The notes: generated by a model not told the origin, from the letters alone. Positions 7,618-16,717 are shown, numbered from the stretch's first letter. The stretch: 64,000 nucleotides of DNA from Paenibacillaceae bacterium (GCA_900766135.1 CAAFUF010000057.1:1-64000), one strand, 5' to 3'. Made by a program: numbers and translations.

Positions 7618-8928
7618 TTAAGCCGTCGCCGGCGACTCCTCCCCGTTTTCGGGACCTCTGCTTCCATCCCGCAGCGCGTCTGCCTTGCCTTGGCCCAGGT
7701 TCAGCTTCGCCACAACGGCGATGCCTAAGCCGAAAAACAGCAGCAGCGACAGGATCCCCAAACGGGGATTTCCGGTTAATTGTCCGATAAGCCCGAACGC
7801 AAACGGTCCAAATATGGAAGAAAATTTACTCGTAATGTTGACGAAGCCGAAAAATTCGCCCGTCCGGTTCGGCGGCATCAGATCGCTCAGGATCGAACGG
7901 GATATCGATTGGCTTCCCCCCTGCACCAACCCTACCAGAATGGCCAGAAGATAGAAATGCAGCGCGCCGGTCATGCCGAATCCCAAGAGAACGATCAGCA
8001 CATAAGTAAATAAAGAAGCGATCAGCACCCGCTTAGGGCCGAGCCGAACCGCCGCTTTTCCAAGCAGGATCGTGCTGGGGAACCCGACGAATTGCGTGAT
8101 GAGCAGCGCGAGGATCAGATCGCTGGTGCCGATTCCAAGCGTTGTTCCATAGATGGTGGCCATCAGGATGATCGTGTTGATCCCGTCATTGTAAAACCAG
8201 AAAGCGGCGATCATGCGAAACAGCTGCGGAAAGCGCTTGATGTCCCTGAACGTACCGGCGATTCGCCGTCCGGCCGCCCGCACATATCCTCCCGCCGTTA
8301 AGCCGGACGTTTGCTTGGGCAAATTCGGTACTTTGCGCATGATCGGCAACGAGAACACAAGCCACCACAAACCTACGCTCAAAAAAGACAACCGGGTACC
8401 CACAAGCTCATCCTCCAAACCAAACCACTGCGGCTGTTGGATCATCAGCAGGTTGATCGCCAGCAGGATGCCTCCGCCGACATACCCGGCCGCATACCCT
8501 TTGGCCGAAACGTCGTCCCGGTGCCGCGAAGGTACCAGGTCGGGCAGCATGGCGTCGTAGAACGTCAGGCTGCCGGAGAATCCGATGGTCGTGATGACGA
8601 GCAAAGCCGAGGCGAGCAGCCAATCCCCCGGTCCAACGAACGCAAATCCGGCCGTCGCCGCGATGCCCAGCAGCGCGAACCAAGTCAGGAACGACGTTTT
8701 ACGGCCGGACAGGTCCGCAATCGATCCCAACAGCGGCGAGATGACGGCCACCAACGCCATGCCGATGGCATGCGTGTAAGCCAAATAGGAAGCCGCGGCA
8801 GCTTTGCTTAAGCCTTGCGCAGCGACTTCGGCGTAGAATATAGGCAGCACCGCCGCCAACACCGTGGTCGCGTAGGCCGAATTGGCCCAATCATATAGGA
8901 TCCAGGCTCGGATCGCCGATTTGTTCAT
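7618..8928 (-). CDS. MFS transporter, UMF1/Atg22-like
   Basis: A 436-residue major facilitator of the UMF1 (vacuole effluxer Atg22-like) type, with twelve hydrophobic segments. It begins with the signature YDWANSAYATTVLAAVLPIF and has the loop SPLLGSIADLSGRK after the second helix. ATG at 8928 is preceded by AAGGGGAAG. It converges with the phospholipase-like gene (14 bases between stops). The substrate is unknown; eukaryotic relatives export amino acids. Confidence 0.88.
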   Translation of the reverse strand: MNKSAIRAWILYDWANSAYATTVLAAVLPIFYAEVAAQGLSKAAAASYLAYTHAIGMALVAVISPLLGSIADLSGRKTSFLTWFALLGIAATAGFAFVGPGDWLLASALLVITTIGFSGSLTFYDAMLPDLVPSRHRDDVSAKGYAAGYVGGGILLAINLLMIQQPQWFGLEDELVGTRLSFLSVGLWWLVFSLPIMRKVPNLPKQTSGLTAGGYVRAAGRRIAGTFRDIKRFPQLFRMIAAFWFYNDGINTIILMATIYGTTLGIGTSDLILALLITQFVGFPSTILLGKAAVRLGPKRVLIASLFTYVLIVLLGFGMTGALHFYLLAILVGLVQGGSQSISRSILSDLMPPNRTGEFFGFVNITSKFSSIFGPFAFGLIGQLTGNPRLGILSLLLFFGLGIAVVAKLNLGQGKADALRDGSRGPENGEESPATA

Positions 8929-9002
8929 TTTGGGGCTTCCCCTTTCCCTATCAAATGGTTAGATTATAGTAAAATAATATTAACGGCGTGTTTCGCCGGT
9001 GT

Positions 9003-9032
9003 TTGCGCCGAATCAAACCGTCATAGTAAAAT
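9003..9032 (+). promoter_or_regulatory. Possible promoter of the AlkC-like gene
   Basis: TTGCGC at 9003-9008 and TAAAAT at 9027-9032 with an 18-base spacer, 48 bases upstream of the start. The match is modest. Confidence 0.35.
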
Positions 9033-9080
9033 AGAACCTTGAAACTTTCAATCCAGTTTGGGATGGAACGGAGGTTAGTT

Positions 9081-10193
9081 ATGGCCGATACGTTAAAATC
9101 GATGTATAACGAGGCTTTTTTGCGCGACTTCGGCGACAGAGTGAAAGCTGCCTACGCGCCCTTCGACGCGGGACGATTCGTTGCCGACGTAATGGATGAA
9201 TCGTGGGAGGCGCTGGAGCTAAAGGCAAGGATGCGGCAAATCACGCTTAGGCTCGGCGCGCAGCTGCCGGAGGCATTTTCGGAGGCGGTTGCCGTCCTGT
9301 ACGCCATCGACGAATCCTGCGTCGGGTTCCCGTACCTGTTCTTTCCCGACTTCGTTGAGGTGTTCGGCAGCGCCGAGGCCGATTGGCCGCTCGCGATGCA
9401 GGCATTGGAGCGGTTTACGCCAAAGTCGTCCGCCGAGTTTGCCGTCCGTTCGTTTATCGAGCGGGATCCCGAACGGATGATGCGGCAGATGGCGGCATGG
9501 GCGGAACACGGCAACGAGCACGTGCGCCGCTTGGCGAGCGAAGGCTGCCGGCCGCGCCTTCCCTGGGGACAAGCCTTGCCGGTGTTCAAACGCGATCCGG
9601 CGCCGATCCTGCCGATCCTGGAACGGTTGAAGGCTGATCCCAGCTTGTATGTCCGCAAGAGCGTGGCCAACAACCTGAATGATATCGCCAAGGATCATCC
9701 GGCCTTGGTCCTGGAGCTCGCTCGGCGCTGGAAAGGCGCCCACCCTCACACCGACTGGATCGTGCGTCACGGTTGCCGCACTTTGATTCGCAAGGGCGGG
9801 CCTGAAGCGCTGGAGCTGTTTGGCTACGCCGCGGCAGATGAAGGCGAGCCGCTGGCGACGTCGGCGGCGCTCTCGGTCGACCCGGCCGTGCTGCGCATCG
9901 GTGACGTCGGCGAGCTCCGCTACGAGCTGACGATCCGCGAGGGCGAACCTGCCAAGGTGCGGGTCGAATACGGCATCGACTTCGTCAAAGCCGGCGGCCG
10001 CACCTCGTGCAAGCTGTTCCTGCTGGTGGACAAAACCGTTCCCGGCGGCGCCCGGATCGGCGGAACGCGTCGGCATGGCTGGGCCGATCTCACGACCCGC
10101 CGGCACTACCCCGGCGAACACCGCATCGTGCTGCTCGTCAACGGCGTGGAAGCGGCCGAAACCGGATTAACGCTGCAAGCCGGCGGCGAATAG
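9081..10193 (+). CDS. DNA alkylation repair protein, AlkC-like
   Basis: A 370-residue protein of the HEAT-like repeat DNA glycosylase superfamily. Helical repeats fill residues 1 to about 265 (VRRLASEGCRPRLPWG; YVRKSVANNLNDIAKDHP; DWIVRHGCRTLIRKG). A C-terminal beta-rich segment of about 100 residues looks like the Ig-like domain known in AlkC. Such enzymes excise N3-methyl purines such as 3-methyladenine without base flipping. ATG at 9081 has GGAGG six bases upstream; an ATG 14 codons earlier lacks this. It is monocistronic with a strong terminator. Confidence 0.85.
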   Translation: MADTLKSMYNEAFLRDFGDRVKAAYAPFDAGRFVADVMDESWEALELKARMRQITLRLGAQLPEAFSEAVAVLYAIDESCVGFPYLFFPDFVEVFGSAEADWPLAMQALERFTPKSSAEFAVRSFIERDPERMMRQMAAWAEHGNEHVRRLASEGCRPRLPWGQALPVFKRDPAPILPILERLKADPSLYVRKSVANNLNDIAKDHPALVLELARRWKGAHPHTDWIVRHGCRTLIRKGGPEALELFGYAAADEGEPLATSAALSVDPAVLRIGDVGELRYELTIREGEPAKVRVEYGIDFVKAGGRTSCKLFLLVDKTVPGGARIGGTRRHGWADLTTRRHYPGEHRIVLLVNGVEAAETGLTLQAGGE

Positions 10194-10232
10194 AAGAAGA
10201 CCTGGCCCGTTGGCCAGGTCTTCTTGTTTTTT
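10194..10232 (+). terminator. Intrinsic terminator of the AlkC-like gene
   Basis: A 14-base-pair GC-rich stem with a four-base loop (about 10194-10224), followed by TTGTTTTTT, directly after the stop codon. Confidence 0.9.
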
Positions 10233-10250
10233 CGCGGCAACGGGTTCAAC

Positions 10251-10427
10251 TGCAAAAGTGCAGGCGATTTCGATCAAATCGCCCGTTACGGATGCATCAA
10301 GTGCAAAAGTGCAGCTCTTTTGTGCTCAAAGGCCCATAATCCGCCCAAATTTCGTCAAACAGATGCACATTTGCACTTCATCCGCTTGAATGCGGGGTTT
10401 CGCACGAATATGAACTGCACATTTGCA
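10251..10427. repeat. Four copies of TGCAAA(A/T)GTGCA in a noncoding gap
   Basis: TGCAAAAGTGCA stands at 10251-10262 and 10302-10313. Its near-complement TGCACATTTGCA stands at 10364-10375 and 10416-10427, giving two direct and two inverted copies. A hairpin (GGCGATTT/AAATCGCC, 10263-10283) lies directly after the first. No gene is visible here. Confidence 0.75.
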
Positions 10428-10477
10428 GCTGGGGCTTAGGCGTGGAGTGAAGTAGGGGGCACCTTTAAGTGTGAAAT

Positions 10478-10585
10478 TTACCGATTACTGTTACCGCGAT
10501 TAGTGCTACTGATTACTGTGACCGACTTTGTTACCGATTGCTGCTACTGATTACTGTGACCGACCATTGCTGCCGTTGACCGTCC
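10478..10585. repeat. Degenerate tandem repeats with ATTACTG/ACCGA units
   Basis: Two identical 22-base copies begin at 10505 and 10543 (period 38), and further partial copies with TTACCGATT flank them. The run lies between the AlkC terminator region and the stop of the GntR gene. No coding potential is seen. Confidence 0.7.
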
Positions 10586-10603
10586 GCGGACTCGCTGCCT
10601 CGG

Positions 10604-11305
10604 TCAATCGGGTTCACGCTCGCCCGAGGTCCCCATCAACGCATTTCCCACCTTCGCCAAGTGCGTTGACATGATTTCGGCCGCCCCAAGCGAATCCTGA
10701 TCGCGAATGGCTTCCAACATCTGCCGATGCTCCTGGAACAGGCGACGGGCGGATTCCTGCTCGCTGAACAACCACAAGCTGCGGCTGTCCCGGATCGTAC
10801 GCATCATCATCGCCGAGATGCTCTCCATCATTTGCCGGAGCAGCGGATTTTGCGTCGCTTTGGCGATGGCCAGATGAAAATTGACGTCGTGGATCTGGCT
10901 GATTTCCTCGTTCCCGATCGCTTCTTCCATCAGTCCGATGATCCGCGAGAGCTCGTCCAAATCGGCTTCGTTCCGGTGGGCCGCCGCCAGCTCGATGCTG
11001 CCGACCTCCAGGATGCCGCGCACCTCCAACAGCTGCTGCAAATCCTCGCGATCCTTGATTTGCCGGGAGGCCATCGATTGCAGCGCTTGCGCCCGGACGT
11101 ACGTCCCTCCGCCCTGCCTCGTCTCCAACAGCCCCCTTGCCTTCAAATGGCTGATCGCCTCGCGGACCGTGGAACGTCCGACGCGGTAACGTTTAGCCAT
11201 GTTTTCGATCGTGTCGAGCTTTTCGCCCGGCTTGACCCTTCCGGTTTCGATGATCCGCTCCAGTTCCTCGGTGATGATTTCGTAATTTTTTTTGCCCAAA
11301 TCCAT
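10604..11305 (-). CDS. GntR/FadR family transcriptional regulator
   Basis: A 233-residue FadR-subfamily regulator. The winged helix-turn-helix is at residues 1-75 (GRSTVREAISHLKARGLLETRQGGGTYV). An all-helical FCD effector domain follows at about 90-225, with His/Asp residues that can bind a metal and carboxylate ligand. Regulators of this type (LldR, GlcC) respond to lactate or glycolate, which fits the divergent glcD-glcF genes. ATG at 11305 follows GAGGGGAAAGTC. Confidence 0.9.
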   Translation of the reverse strand: MDLGKKNYEIITEELERIIETGRVKPGEKLDTIENMAKRYRVGRSTVREAISHLKARGLLETRQGGGTYVRAQALQSMASRQIKDREDLQQLLEVRGILEVGSIELAAAHRNEADLDELSRIIGLMEEAIGNEEISQIHDVNFHLAIAKATQNPLLRQMMESISAMMMRTIRDSRSLWLFSEQESARRLFQEHRQMLEAIRDQDSLGAAEIMSTHLAKVGNALMGTSGEREPD

Positions 11306-11409
11306 GACTTTCCCCTCTTCCGGCCGCGATATTCCTGATTACAATCATTCCTAATTTACAGTCTATACAATCCCCGAACGATATGGTAGATTTATTTCAA
11401 ACTCAAAAT

Positions 11410-11433
11410 TCATCTGATGACCTGACTAATTAG
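11410..11433. promoter_or_regulatory. Palindromes in the GntR-glcD divergent region
   Basis: TCATCTGATGA (11410-11420) is a perfect palindrome around one central base, and CTAATTAG (11426-11433) is another. Both lie 30-55 bases upstream of glcD and are candidate sites for the divergent GntR regulator. Confidence 0.3.
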
Positions 11434-11463
11434 ATTATTCCAGGATACCGGGAGGAATGCGGA

Positions 11464-12876
11464 TTGATCAGTCCTGAAGTGAAAGAGCAGTTCAAAGCCA
11501 TCGTCGGCGACAAATGGGTGTTGGATCGCCCCGCCGAGCTTTACGCTTATTCCTACGACGCAACTCCGATGTATCAAGCCTTGCCTGACGCGGTCGTGTT
11601 GCCCGCCTCAGCCCGCGAGGTTTCCGGCGTTTTGCAGTTAGCCGATACCCACCGGATACCGGTCATTCCCAGGGGTTCAGGCACCAATCTGGCAGCAAGC
11701 GCCATTCCGGTGCACGGCGGGATCGTGCTGAATTTGAACCGGATGAACCAAATCCACGAAATCGATACGCGCAACCTGACGGCAACGGTCGGCCCGGGCG
11801 TTGTGACCGCCAGCCTGCATCAAGCCGTTGAAGCGTTGGGCCTGTTCTATCCGCCGGACCCCGGGAGCATGCGGATCTCCACGATCGGCGGGAATGTGTC
11901 CCAGGGGGCCGGCGGGATGCGCGGACTGAAATACGGCGTGACCAAGGATTACGTAATGGGCCTCGAATACGTGCTGCCCTCGGGTGACATCCTGCGCTGC
12001 GGCGGCAAGAACGTCAAGGACGTCGCCGGCTACGACATGACGCGGCTGCTCGTCGGTTCCGAAGGAACGCTCGCGGTCATCACGGAGATTACGCTCAAGC
12101 TGCTCCCGCTGCCGGATACGAAGCGGACGCTGGTCGCTTTTTATCGTAATTTAGTGGATGCGGCCAAAACCGTCGAAGCCATCATCGCGGCCAAAATCAT
12201 CCCCGCCACCATTGAATTCATGGATCAGGGAACGATGAAAGTCGTGGACGAATTCGCGCGGCTCGGTTTGCCCCTGGAAATGAAGTCGATGCTGTTGATT
12301 GAGCAGGACGGTCCGGCCGAGGTCGTTGACCGGGACATCGAACGCATCGCGCAAATGGCCAAGGCGAATGGCGCCGCCGGAGTGGAGGTTGCCGGGTCCC
12401 CGGAGGAAGGCGCGAAACTGCTGACCGCACGGCGTGCGGCACTGTCCGCCCTCTCCCGCCTGAAACCGACCACGATCCTGGAGGACGCCACGGTCCCCCG
12501 GTCCCGCCTGGCGGATATGGTCGAGGAAGTCGAACGAATCGCCGACCGATATGGGCTGCAAATCTGCACGTTCGGTCATGCCGGTGACGGAAACCTTCAT
12601 CCGACCTGCATGACCGACGAACGGAACCGGGAGGAAATCGAACGCGTCGAGCAGGCGTTTGAAGAGATTTTTCACGCTGCGATCCGCTTGGGAGGAACGA
12701 TCACCGGCGAGCATGGCGTTGGCTTGGCCAAGAAAGACTACCTGCACCTGAAGATTGGCGAGTCCGGCTTGGAGTTGATGCGGCGCATCAAAGCCGCGTT
12801 TGATCCCAACGGGATCCTGAATCCGGGCAAAATGTTCGCGGCTTCCGAACGCCGCAGATGGGTGGTGCAACGATGA
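11464..12876 (+). CDS. glcD: FAD-linked 2-hydroxyacid dehydrogenase subunit (GlcD family)
   Basis: A 470-residue flavoprotein of the glycolate oxidase GlcD/D-lactate dehydrogenase family. The FAD-binding PCMH domain is at about 38-220 (VIPRGSGTNLAASAIP; GGNVSQGAGGMRGLKYG). The C-terminal FAD-oxidase domain carries CTFGHAGDGNLHP and TGEHGVGLAKK near the active site. It oxidises glycolate or D-lactate and passes electrons to the iron-sulfur partner GlcF, encoded next. TTG at 11464 has GGGAGG eight bases upstream. Its closeness to a MurNAc operon whose etherase yields D-lactate makes D-lactate a plausible substrate. Confidence 0.9.
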   Translation: MISPEVKEQFKAIVGDKWVLDRPAELYAYSYDATPMYQALPDAVVLPASAREVSGVLQLADTHRIPVIPRGSGTNLAASAIPVHGGIVLNLNRMNQIHEIDTRNLTATVGPGVVTASLHQAVEALGLFYPPDPGSMRISTIGGNVSQGAGGMRGLKYGVTKDYVMGLEYVLPSGDILRCGGKNVKDVAGYDMTRLLVGSEGTLAVITEITLKLLPLPDTKRTLVAFYRNLVDAAKTVEAIIAAKIIPATIEFMDQGTMKVVDEFARLGLPLEMKSMLLIEQDGPAEVVDRDIERIAQMAKANGAAGVEVAGSPEEGAKLLTARRAALSALSRLKPTTILEDATVPRSRLADMVEEVERIADRYGLQICTFGHAGDGNLHPTCMTDERNREEIERVEQAFEEIFHAAIRLGGTITGEHGVGLAKKDYLHLKIGESGLELMRRIKAAFDPNGILNPGKMFAASERRRWVVQR

Positions 12877-14237
12877 GCGGAGAAGGCCCATCAGCGAAGG
12901 AAAGGTTCGCCCCTCCCCCTTGCAGCGGTGCCGTCGCCAGCCTGGAAAACGGCAGCGGGAACGGTTTATTGCCGCAGCTGGATCTCGATGAGATCATGAA
13001 CTGCATGCACTGCGGGTTTTGTCTGCCGACCTGCCCAACCTATGAGCAAACGGGGCTGGAAACCTACAGTCCCCGCGGTCGGATCGCTTTGATGAAAGGC
13101 GTGGCGGCGGGTCAACTCCCGGTAGATGCCGAATTTGAGCACCATATGAACGCCTGTCTGGGCTGCCGGGCTTGCGAAACGGCCTGTCCGGCCGGAGTGC
13201 CTTACGGCGGTTTGCTGGAGACGGCACGCGAGCTCGTGCAGGAAACGAAAAAAACGGCGGAGAAGCCCTCTGCCCTGCGCAGCTTGATCTTTAAACGGAT
13301 CTTTCCGTATCCGAAACGCGTCCGGCTTCTGGGAAGCATCCTCTGGGGAGTTCAAACGATGGGACTGCAAACGTTGGCTAACCGAACCGGCCTTGTTCGA
13401 ATTTTGCCTAAGTCGCTGCGCGAAATGCAGAAAGCGGTTGGAACCGTCGCTTCGCCGCGCGAACGTCGCATGCGGGAGCCGCATATGAAGGCGGAGGGCG
13501 TGAAGCGGTTGACGATTGGCTTGTTCACCGGCTGCATTATGGATGTAATGTTCTATGAGACAAATCAAGCGACGGCGCGGTTATTGGTGAAAGCCGGCTG
13601 CGACGTGGTGTTTATCCAGGAGCAAAACTGCTGCGGAGCGATGCACGCCCATTCCGGAGAAATGGCCGGTGCCAGAGAGTTAGCCAAACGGAACATCGAA
13701 GCGTTCGAGCGAGCCGGGGTCGACTTCGTCGTCAACAATGCCGGCGGCTGCGGGGCGGCGTTAAAGGAATACGGCCACTGGTTTAAGGGCGACCCAACCT
13801 GGGAGGAACGCGCCAAGCGGTTCGCTTCCCGCAATCGCGACGCGAACGAGCTGCTGGCCGAGTTGCCTCCCCTAACGTTCAGCAAGCCGCTGCCTTACAC
13901 GGTCACGTATCAGGACTCCTGCCATCTCGCTCACGGCCAAGGCGTGCGGAACCCGCCTCGCGAGCTGCTGCGCCGCATCCCGGGACTGGAGCTCGTCGAA
14001 ATGCGCCAGCCCGACGGCTGCTGCGGCTCGGCTGGCACGTACAATCTCACCCAATTCGAGATGTCGATGCGGATCCTGGACGATAAGATGGAACAGGTCA
14101 AGGAAACGAAAGCGCACCTCATCGTCACCTCCAACCCCGGCTGCCTGCTGCAGATGAAGCAGGGAATTCTTCGCGCCGGCCTCGAAGATCAGATGGAAGC
14201 CGTGCATATCATGGATGTATTGGACCGGGCCCTGTAA
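12873..14237 (+). CDS. glcF: (Fe-S)-binding subunit of 2-hydroxyacid dehydrogenase (GlcF family)
   Basis: A 454-residue electron-transfer subunit. Two 4Fe-4S ferredoxin motifs (CMHCGFCLPTCP and CLGCRACETACP) are followed by two cysteine-rich CCG domains (NCCGAMHAHSG, later DGCCGSAGTYN). It accepts electrons from GlcD and passes them to the quinone pool at the membrane. The ATG at 12873 overlaps the glcD stop as ATGA, indicating translational coupling; an ATG at 12858 is also in frame. No GlcE-like subunit is present, as is usual in Bacillales GlcD-GlcF pairs. Confidence 0.9.
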   Translation: MSGEGPSAKERFAPPPCSGAVASLENGSGNGLLPQLDLDEIMNCMHCGFCLPTCPTYEQTGLETYSPRGRIALMKGVAAGQLPVDAEFEHHMNACLGCRACETACPAGVPYGGLLETARELVQETKKTAEKPSALRSLIFKRIFPYPKRVRLLGSILWGVQTMGLQTLANRTGLVRILPKSLREMQKAVGTVASPRERRMREPHMKAEGVKRLTIGLFTGCIMDVMFYETNQATARLLVKAGCDVVFIQEQNCCGAMHAHSGEMAGARELAKRNIEAFERAGVDFVVNNAGGCGAALKEYGHWFKGDPTWEERAKRFASRNRDANELLAELPPLTFSKPLPYTVTYQDSCHLAHGQGVRNPPRELLRRIPGLELVEMRQPDGCCGSAGTYNLTQFEMSMRILDDKMEQVKETKAHLIVTSNPGCLLQMKQGILRAGLEDQMEAVHIMDVLDRAL

Positions 14238-14486
14238 GGGGTCCGGTTTTGCTGCTTCAGTGAAGGGGAATTCGCGCAATCATGCCATGGCTCCACATTT
14301 TACGGCTCCCCCCAACTATCCTAGTCCCCATCATGCGAAGTGGAAATCCTTCATTTATTTCTGTTTCCACCTAGTTATCGAAAACGAGGCGATCCGGCGC
14401 GAAAGAAGTGAAGGTTATCCGCTCAAATCAGCTTCACTTCGGATAGAGAACATCCTCTCAAAGGTTGTCCGCGCCGATTTGGCATG
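14238..14486. repeat. Noncoding gap with hairpin-forming sequence
   Basis: No gene is visible. Inverted arms GAAGTGAAG (14405-14413) and CTTCACTTC (14432-14440) can pair, and GGTTATCCGC/GGTTGTCCGC recurs nearby. It resembles the other intergenic repeat stretches of this window. A weak hairpin at 14222-14251, overlapping the glcF stop and followed by TTTT, might terminate glcF. Confidence 0.4.
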
Positions 14487-14526
14487 AAAAAGGCGTTTCC
14501 CGCTCCAATCGGGAAACGCCTTTTTA
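14487..14526. terminator. Bidirectional terminator between glcF and the MurNAc operon
   Basis: A 16-base-pair stem (AAAAAGGCGTTTCCCG and complement) with a seven-base loop, flanked by A-run and T-run. It ends the minus-strand salvage operon and can stop read-through from glcF. Confidence 0.9.
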
Positions 14527-14538
14527 TGGCCGGGCGGC

Positions 14539-15462
14539 TTAGCCCCGCCCGGCTTCAAGCGCGCGCAGCGCCAGCATGACCGCGCCATAGGCCGCGTCAT
14601 GCTTGGGCAGCGTGCAGGTGAGCCGCGGGAAGCGCCGGTTCAGCGCTTCCCTAACTCCCGCCTGCACGTGCGCGCTGCGGAGCAGCACGCTCCCGGCCAG
14701 CGCCAGCTCGCCCTCTTCGAGGGCGAGCCGTTCGGCCACGGGAGCGGCCAGCTCCGCCAAAGCGATCGCGCTGCGCCGCGCGATCGCCAGCGCCGCGCCG
14801 TCGCCAAGCCCGCAGGCTTGCGACAGCAGCGGGGCCAGTGCGGCAATGTCCTTCTTGTTCGTGTCCTTATCGTACACGAACCCGATTAATTGCCGCACCG
14901 AATGCAGCTCCAGTTGCGCGTAGACCAGCTCCGTGATCGCCGTAGGGGCGATCCGGCCGTCCGCCGCCCGGACGACCGCGCCGAGCAGCTCGCGGCCGAT
15001 GGAGTAGCCGCTGCCTTCGTCATCGATCAGGTGGCCGCAGCCGCCCGTCCGATGGGTTTCGCCGCGGGCGTTCCGGCCGTAGCAGATCGACCCGGTCCCG
15101 GCGATCAGAACGATTCCGTACGGGCGGACCAGCGCGCCGCACAATGCGGTTTCGTGATCGCCGACCAATGTCAGCCCGCCGCCGTATCCGCAGGTGCGGA
15201 CCAGCGATTCAAGACGCTCCGAGGCCGCCGGATTGCTGACCCCGGCCGCTCCGATACACAGATGAGCGCACCGTTCGAAGCCCCCGCCGACCTCCGTAAC
15301 GGTCCGCAGCGCATCCCGTAGGGTTTGTTCCACCGATCCGGCATCCTGGCCGTTGAGATTCAACGGACCGGCGGCAAAAGAACGTACAACCGTCCCGCTC
15401 TCCTCGGCTACCGTCACGGTCGTTTTGGTGCCGCCGCCGTCGATGCCAACCACATACCTCAT
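14539..15462 (-). CDS. BadF/BcrAD-family amino sugar kinase (MurK/NagK-like)
   Basis: A 307-residue ASKHA-fold kinase of the BadF/BadG/BcrA/BcrD family. The phosphate-1 loop DGGGTKTTVTV is at the N-terminus, GTGSICYG is near 120, and the adenosine motif region (LAGSVLLRS) is near the end. Family members include GlcNAc kinases and the clostridial MurK, which phosphorylates both MurNAc and GlcNAc at O6. As last gene of the murQ operon it probably makes MurNAc-6-P for MurQ and/or GlcNAc-6-P. ATG at 15462 follows GGGGGAG; longer readings run into namZ. Confidence 0.8.
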   Translation of the reverse strand: MRYVVGIDGGGTKTTVTVAEESGTVVRSFAAGPLNLNGQDAGSVEQTLRDALRTVTEVGGGFERCAHLCIGAAGVSNPAASERLESLVRTCGYGGGLTLVGDHETALCGALVRPYGIVLIAGTGSICYGRNARGETHRTGGCGHLIDDEGSGYSIGRELLGAVVRAADGRIAPTAITELVYAQLELHSVRQLIGFVYDKDTNKKDIAALAPLLSQACGLGDGAALAIARRSAIALAELAAPVAERLALEEGELALAGSVLLRSAHVQAGVREALNRRFPRLTCTLPKHDAAYGAVMLALRALEAGRG

Positions 15463-15542
15463 TCCGCTCCCCCTTCTCCAGTCTGGCGCTAATCTCATCG
15501 AAGGACACGGCCTCGCCATCAGGCCAGCCCCCCGTTTATTCC

Positions 15543-16685
15543 TCAGGAATAAAGATGATATTGACGTTTCATCTCGGCAAACGCCGCACTTTCTTCCCGG
15601 AATTGCTCCAGAAGCTCCGGCAACGGCAGCGCCGCTTCCCAGTACAGCTTGTCGCCGCTCAATAAATCGATGAACGGCCGGCTGTTTTCTTTCATCGGCG
15701 GCAGGAAGGCGAATTCCTCGTAATTGCGCCGAATCGCATCCAGCAAGGCAAACCCGGTCGCTACGGCTTGCAGCGCCCGCGGATCGGTTACATACAGCTG
15801 GACGCCGCCGCAAAGCTCGCCGGCATGCTTGGAGGTCGTCGGCTTAAAGTAAACCGACCGGAACAACACGCCCGGCAATCGCATTGCATTCATTTCCGCC
15901 GCCAGCCGTTCCGGTTCGATGAACGGGGCGCCGATCATTTCGAACGGGAAACTCGTGCCCCGCCCCTCCGAGAGGTTCGTCCCTTCGAACAGGCAGGTGC
16001 CGCCGTACAACAGCGCCGTCTCGAACCGCGGCATATTAAGCGACGGGTGTACCCAGATCCGGCCCGTTTCCGGGTATAACAGGCTCCGGTTCCACCCCCG
16101 GCACGGGATCACGTGCAGCTCGGCATTCCAGCCCATTTGGTCGTTCGCCATCAACGCCACTTCCCCGGCCGTCAAACCGTACCGCACGCAAAGCGGGTAG
16201 TTGCCGACGAACGACTCGAATCCCGGCTTCAGCACATTGCCCTCCACCGTGACGCCGTTTAGCGGATTCACCCGGTCCAGCACGATAAAAGGTTTGCCTG
16301 CCTTCGCGCAGTCCTCCAGCGCGTAAAGCATCGTATAGATGTAGGTGTAGTACCGAACGCCCACATCCTGGATGTCATAGACGACCGCGTCGACCTCATT
16401 CAGCATTTCCGCCGTCATCCGTTTGGAATCCTTCCGGTATAGGCTGTACACCGGCACGCCGGTCAACGGGTCGGTATAGCTGTCGACCAAAGCGCCGGCG
16501 GCCAGGTCGCCGCGGACGCCATGCTCGGGCGAAAACAAGGCGGCCAAATGAAATTCGTCGTTCAACACCTGAATCGTAGAGACAAAATCCGAGGTCAAGC
16601 CCGTCGGCGCCGTGATCAACCCGAGCCGTTGGCCTTGCAGCAGTTTGGCATGCGCGTCAAGCTGATCAACCCCGTTTATCACCAT
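15543..16685 (-). CDS. namZ: Exo-beta-N-acetylmuramidase NamZ-like (DUF1343)
   Basis: A 380-residue member of the NamZ family, which removes MurNAc from the non-reducing end of peptidoglycan fragments. Conserved stretches include FSPEHGVRG with a likely catalytic glutamate, YDIQDVGVRYYTYIYTM, LDRVNPLNG and LFEGTNLSEGRGT. Unlike the secreted B. subtilis enzyme, this one has no signal peptide (MVINGVDQLDAHAKLL), so it should act in the cytosol on imported fragments. ATG at 16685 is well spaced from AGGGGA; a GTG two codons earlier is less likely. It sits between anmK and the kinase gene. Confidence 0.88.
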   Translation of the reverse strand: MVINGVDQLDAHAKLLQGQRLGLITAPTGLTSDFVSTIQVLNDEFHLAALFSPEHGVRGDLAAGALVDSYTDPLTGVPVYSLYRKDSKRMTAEMLNEVDAVVYDIQDVGVRYYTYIYTMLYALEDCAKAGKPFIVLDRVNPLNGVTVEGNVLKPGFESFVGNYPLCVRYGLTAGEVALMANDQMGWNAELHVIPCRGWNRSLLYPETGRIWVHPSLNMPRFETALLYGGTCLFEGTNLSEGRGTSFPFEMIGAPFIEPERLAAEMNAMRLPGVLFRSVYFKPTTSKHAGELCGGVQLYVTDPRALQAVATGFALLDAIRRNYEEFAFLPPMKENSRPFIDLLSGDKLYWEAALPLPELLEQFREESAAFAEMKRQYHLYS

Positions 16686-16717
16686 GTGCACACTCCCCTT
16701 TCTTCAATCGACGCTGG

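Noticed and set aside
9219..10121. 300-codon open frame on the minus strand
   Set aside because: It is antisense to the AlkC-like gene and a codon-bias shadow.
14222..14251. Hairpin overlapping the glcF stop as a full terminator
   Set aside because: The stem is imperfect with a short T-run; the strong terminator at 14487-14526 suffices.
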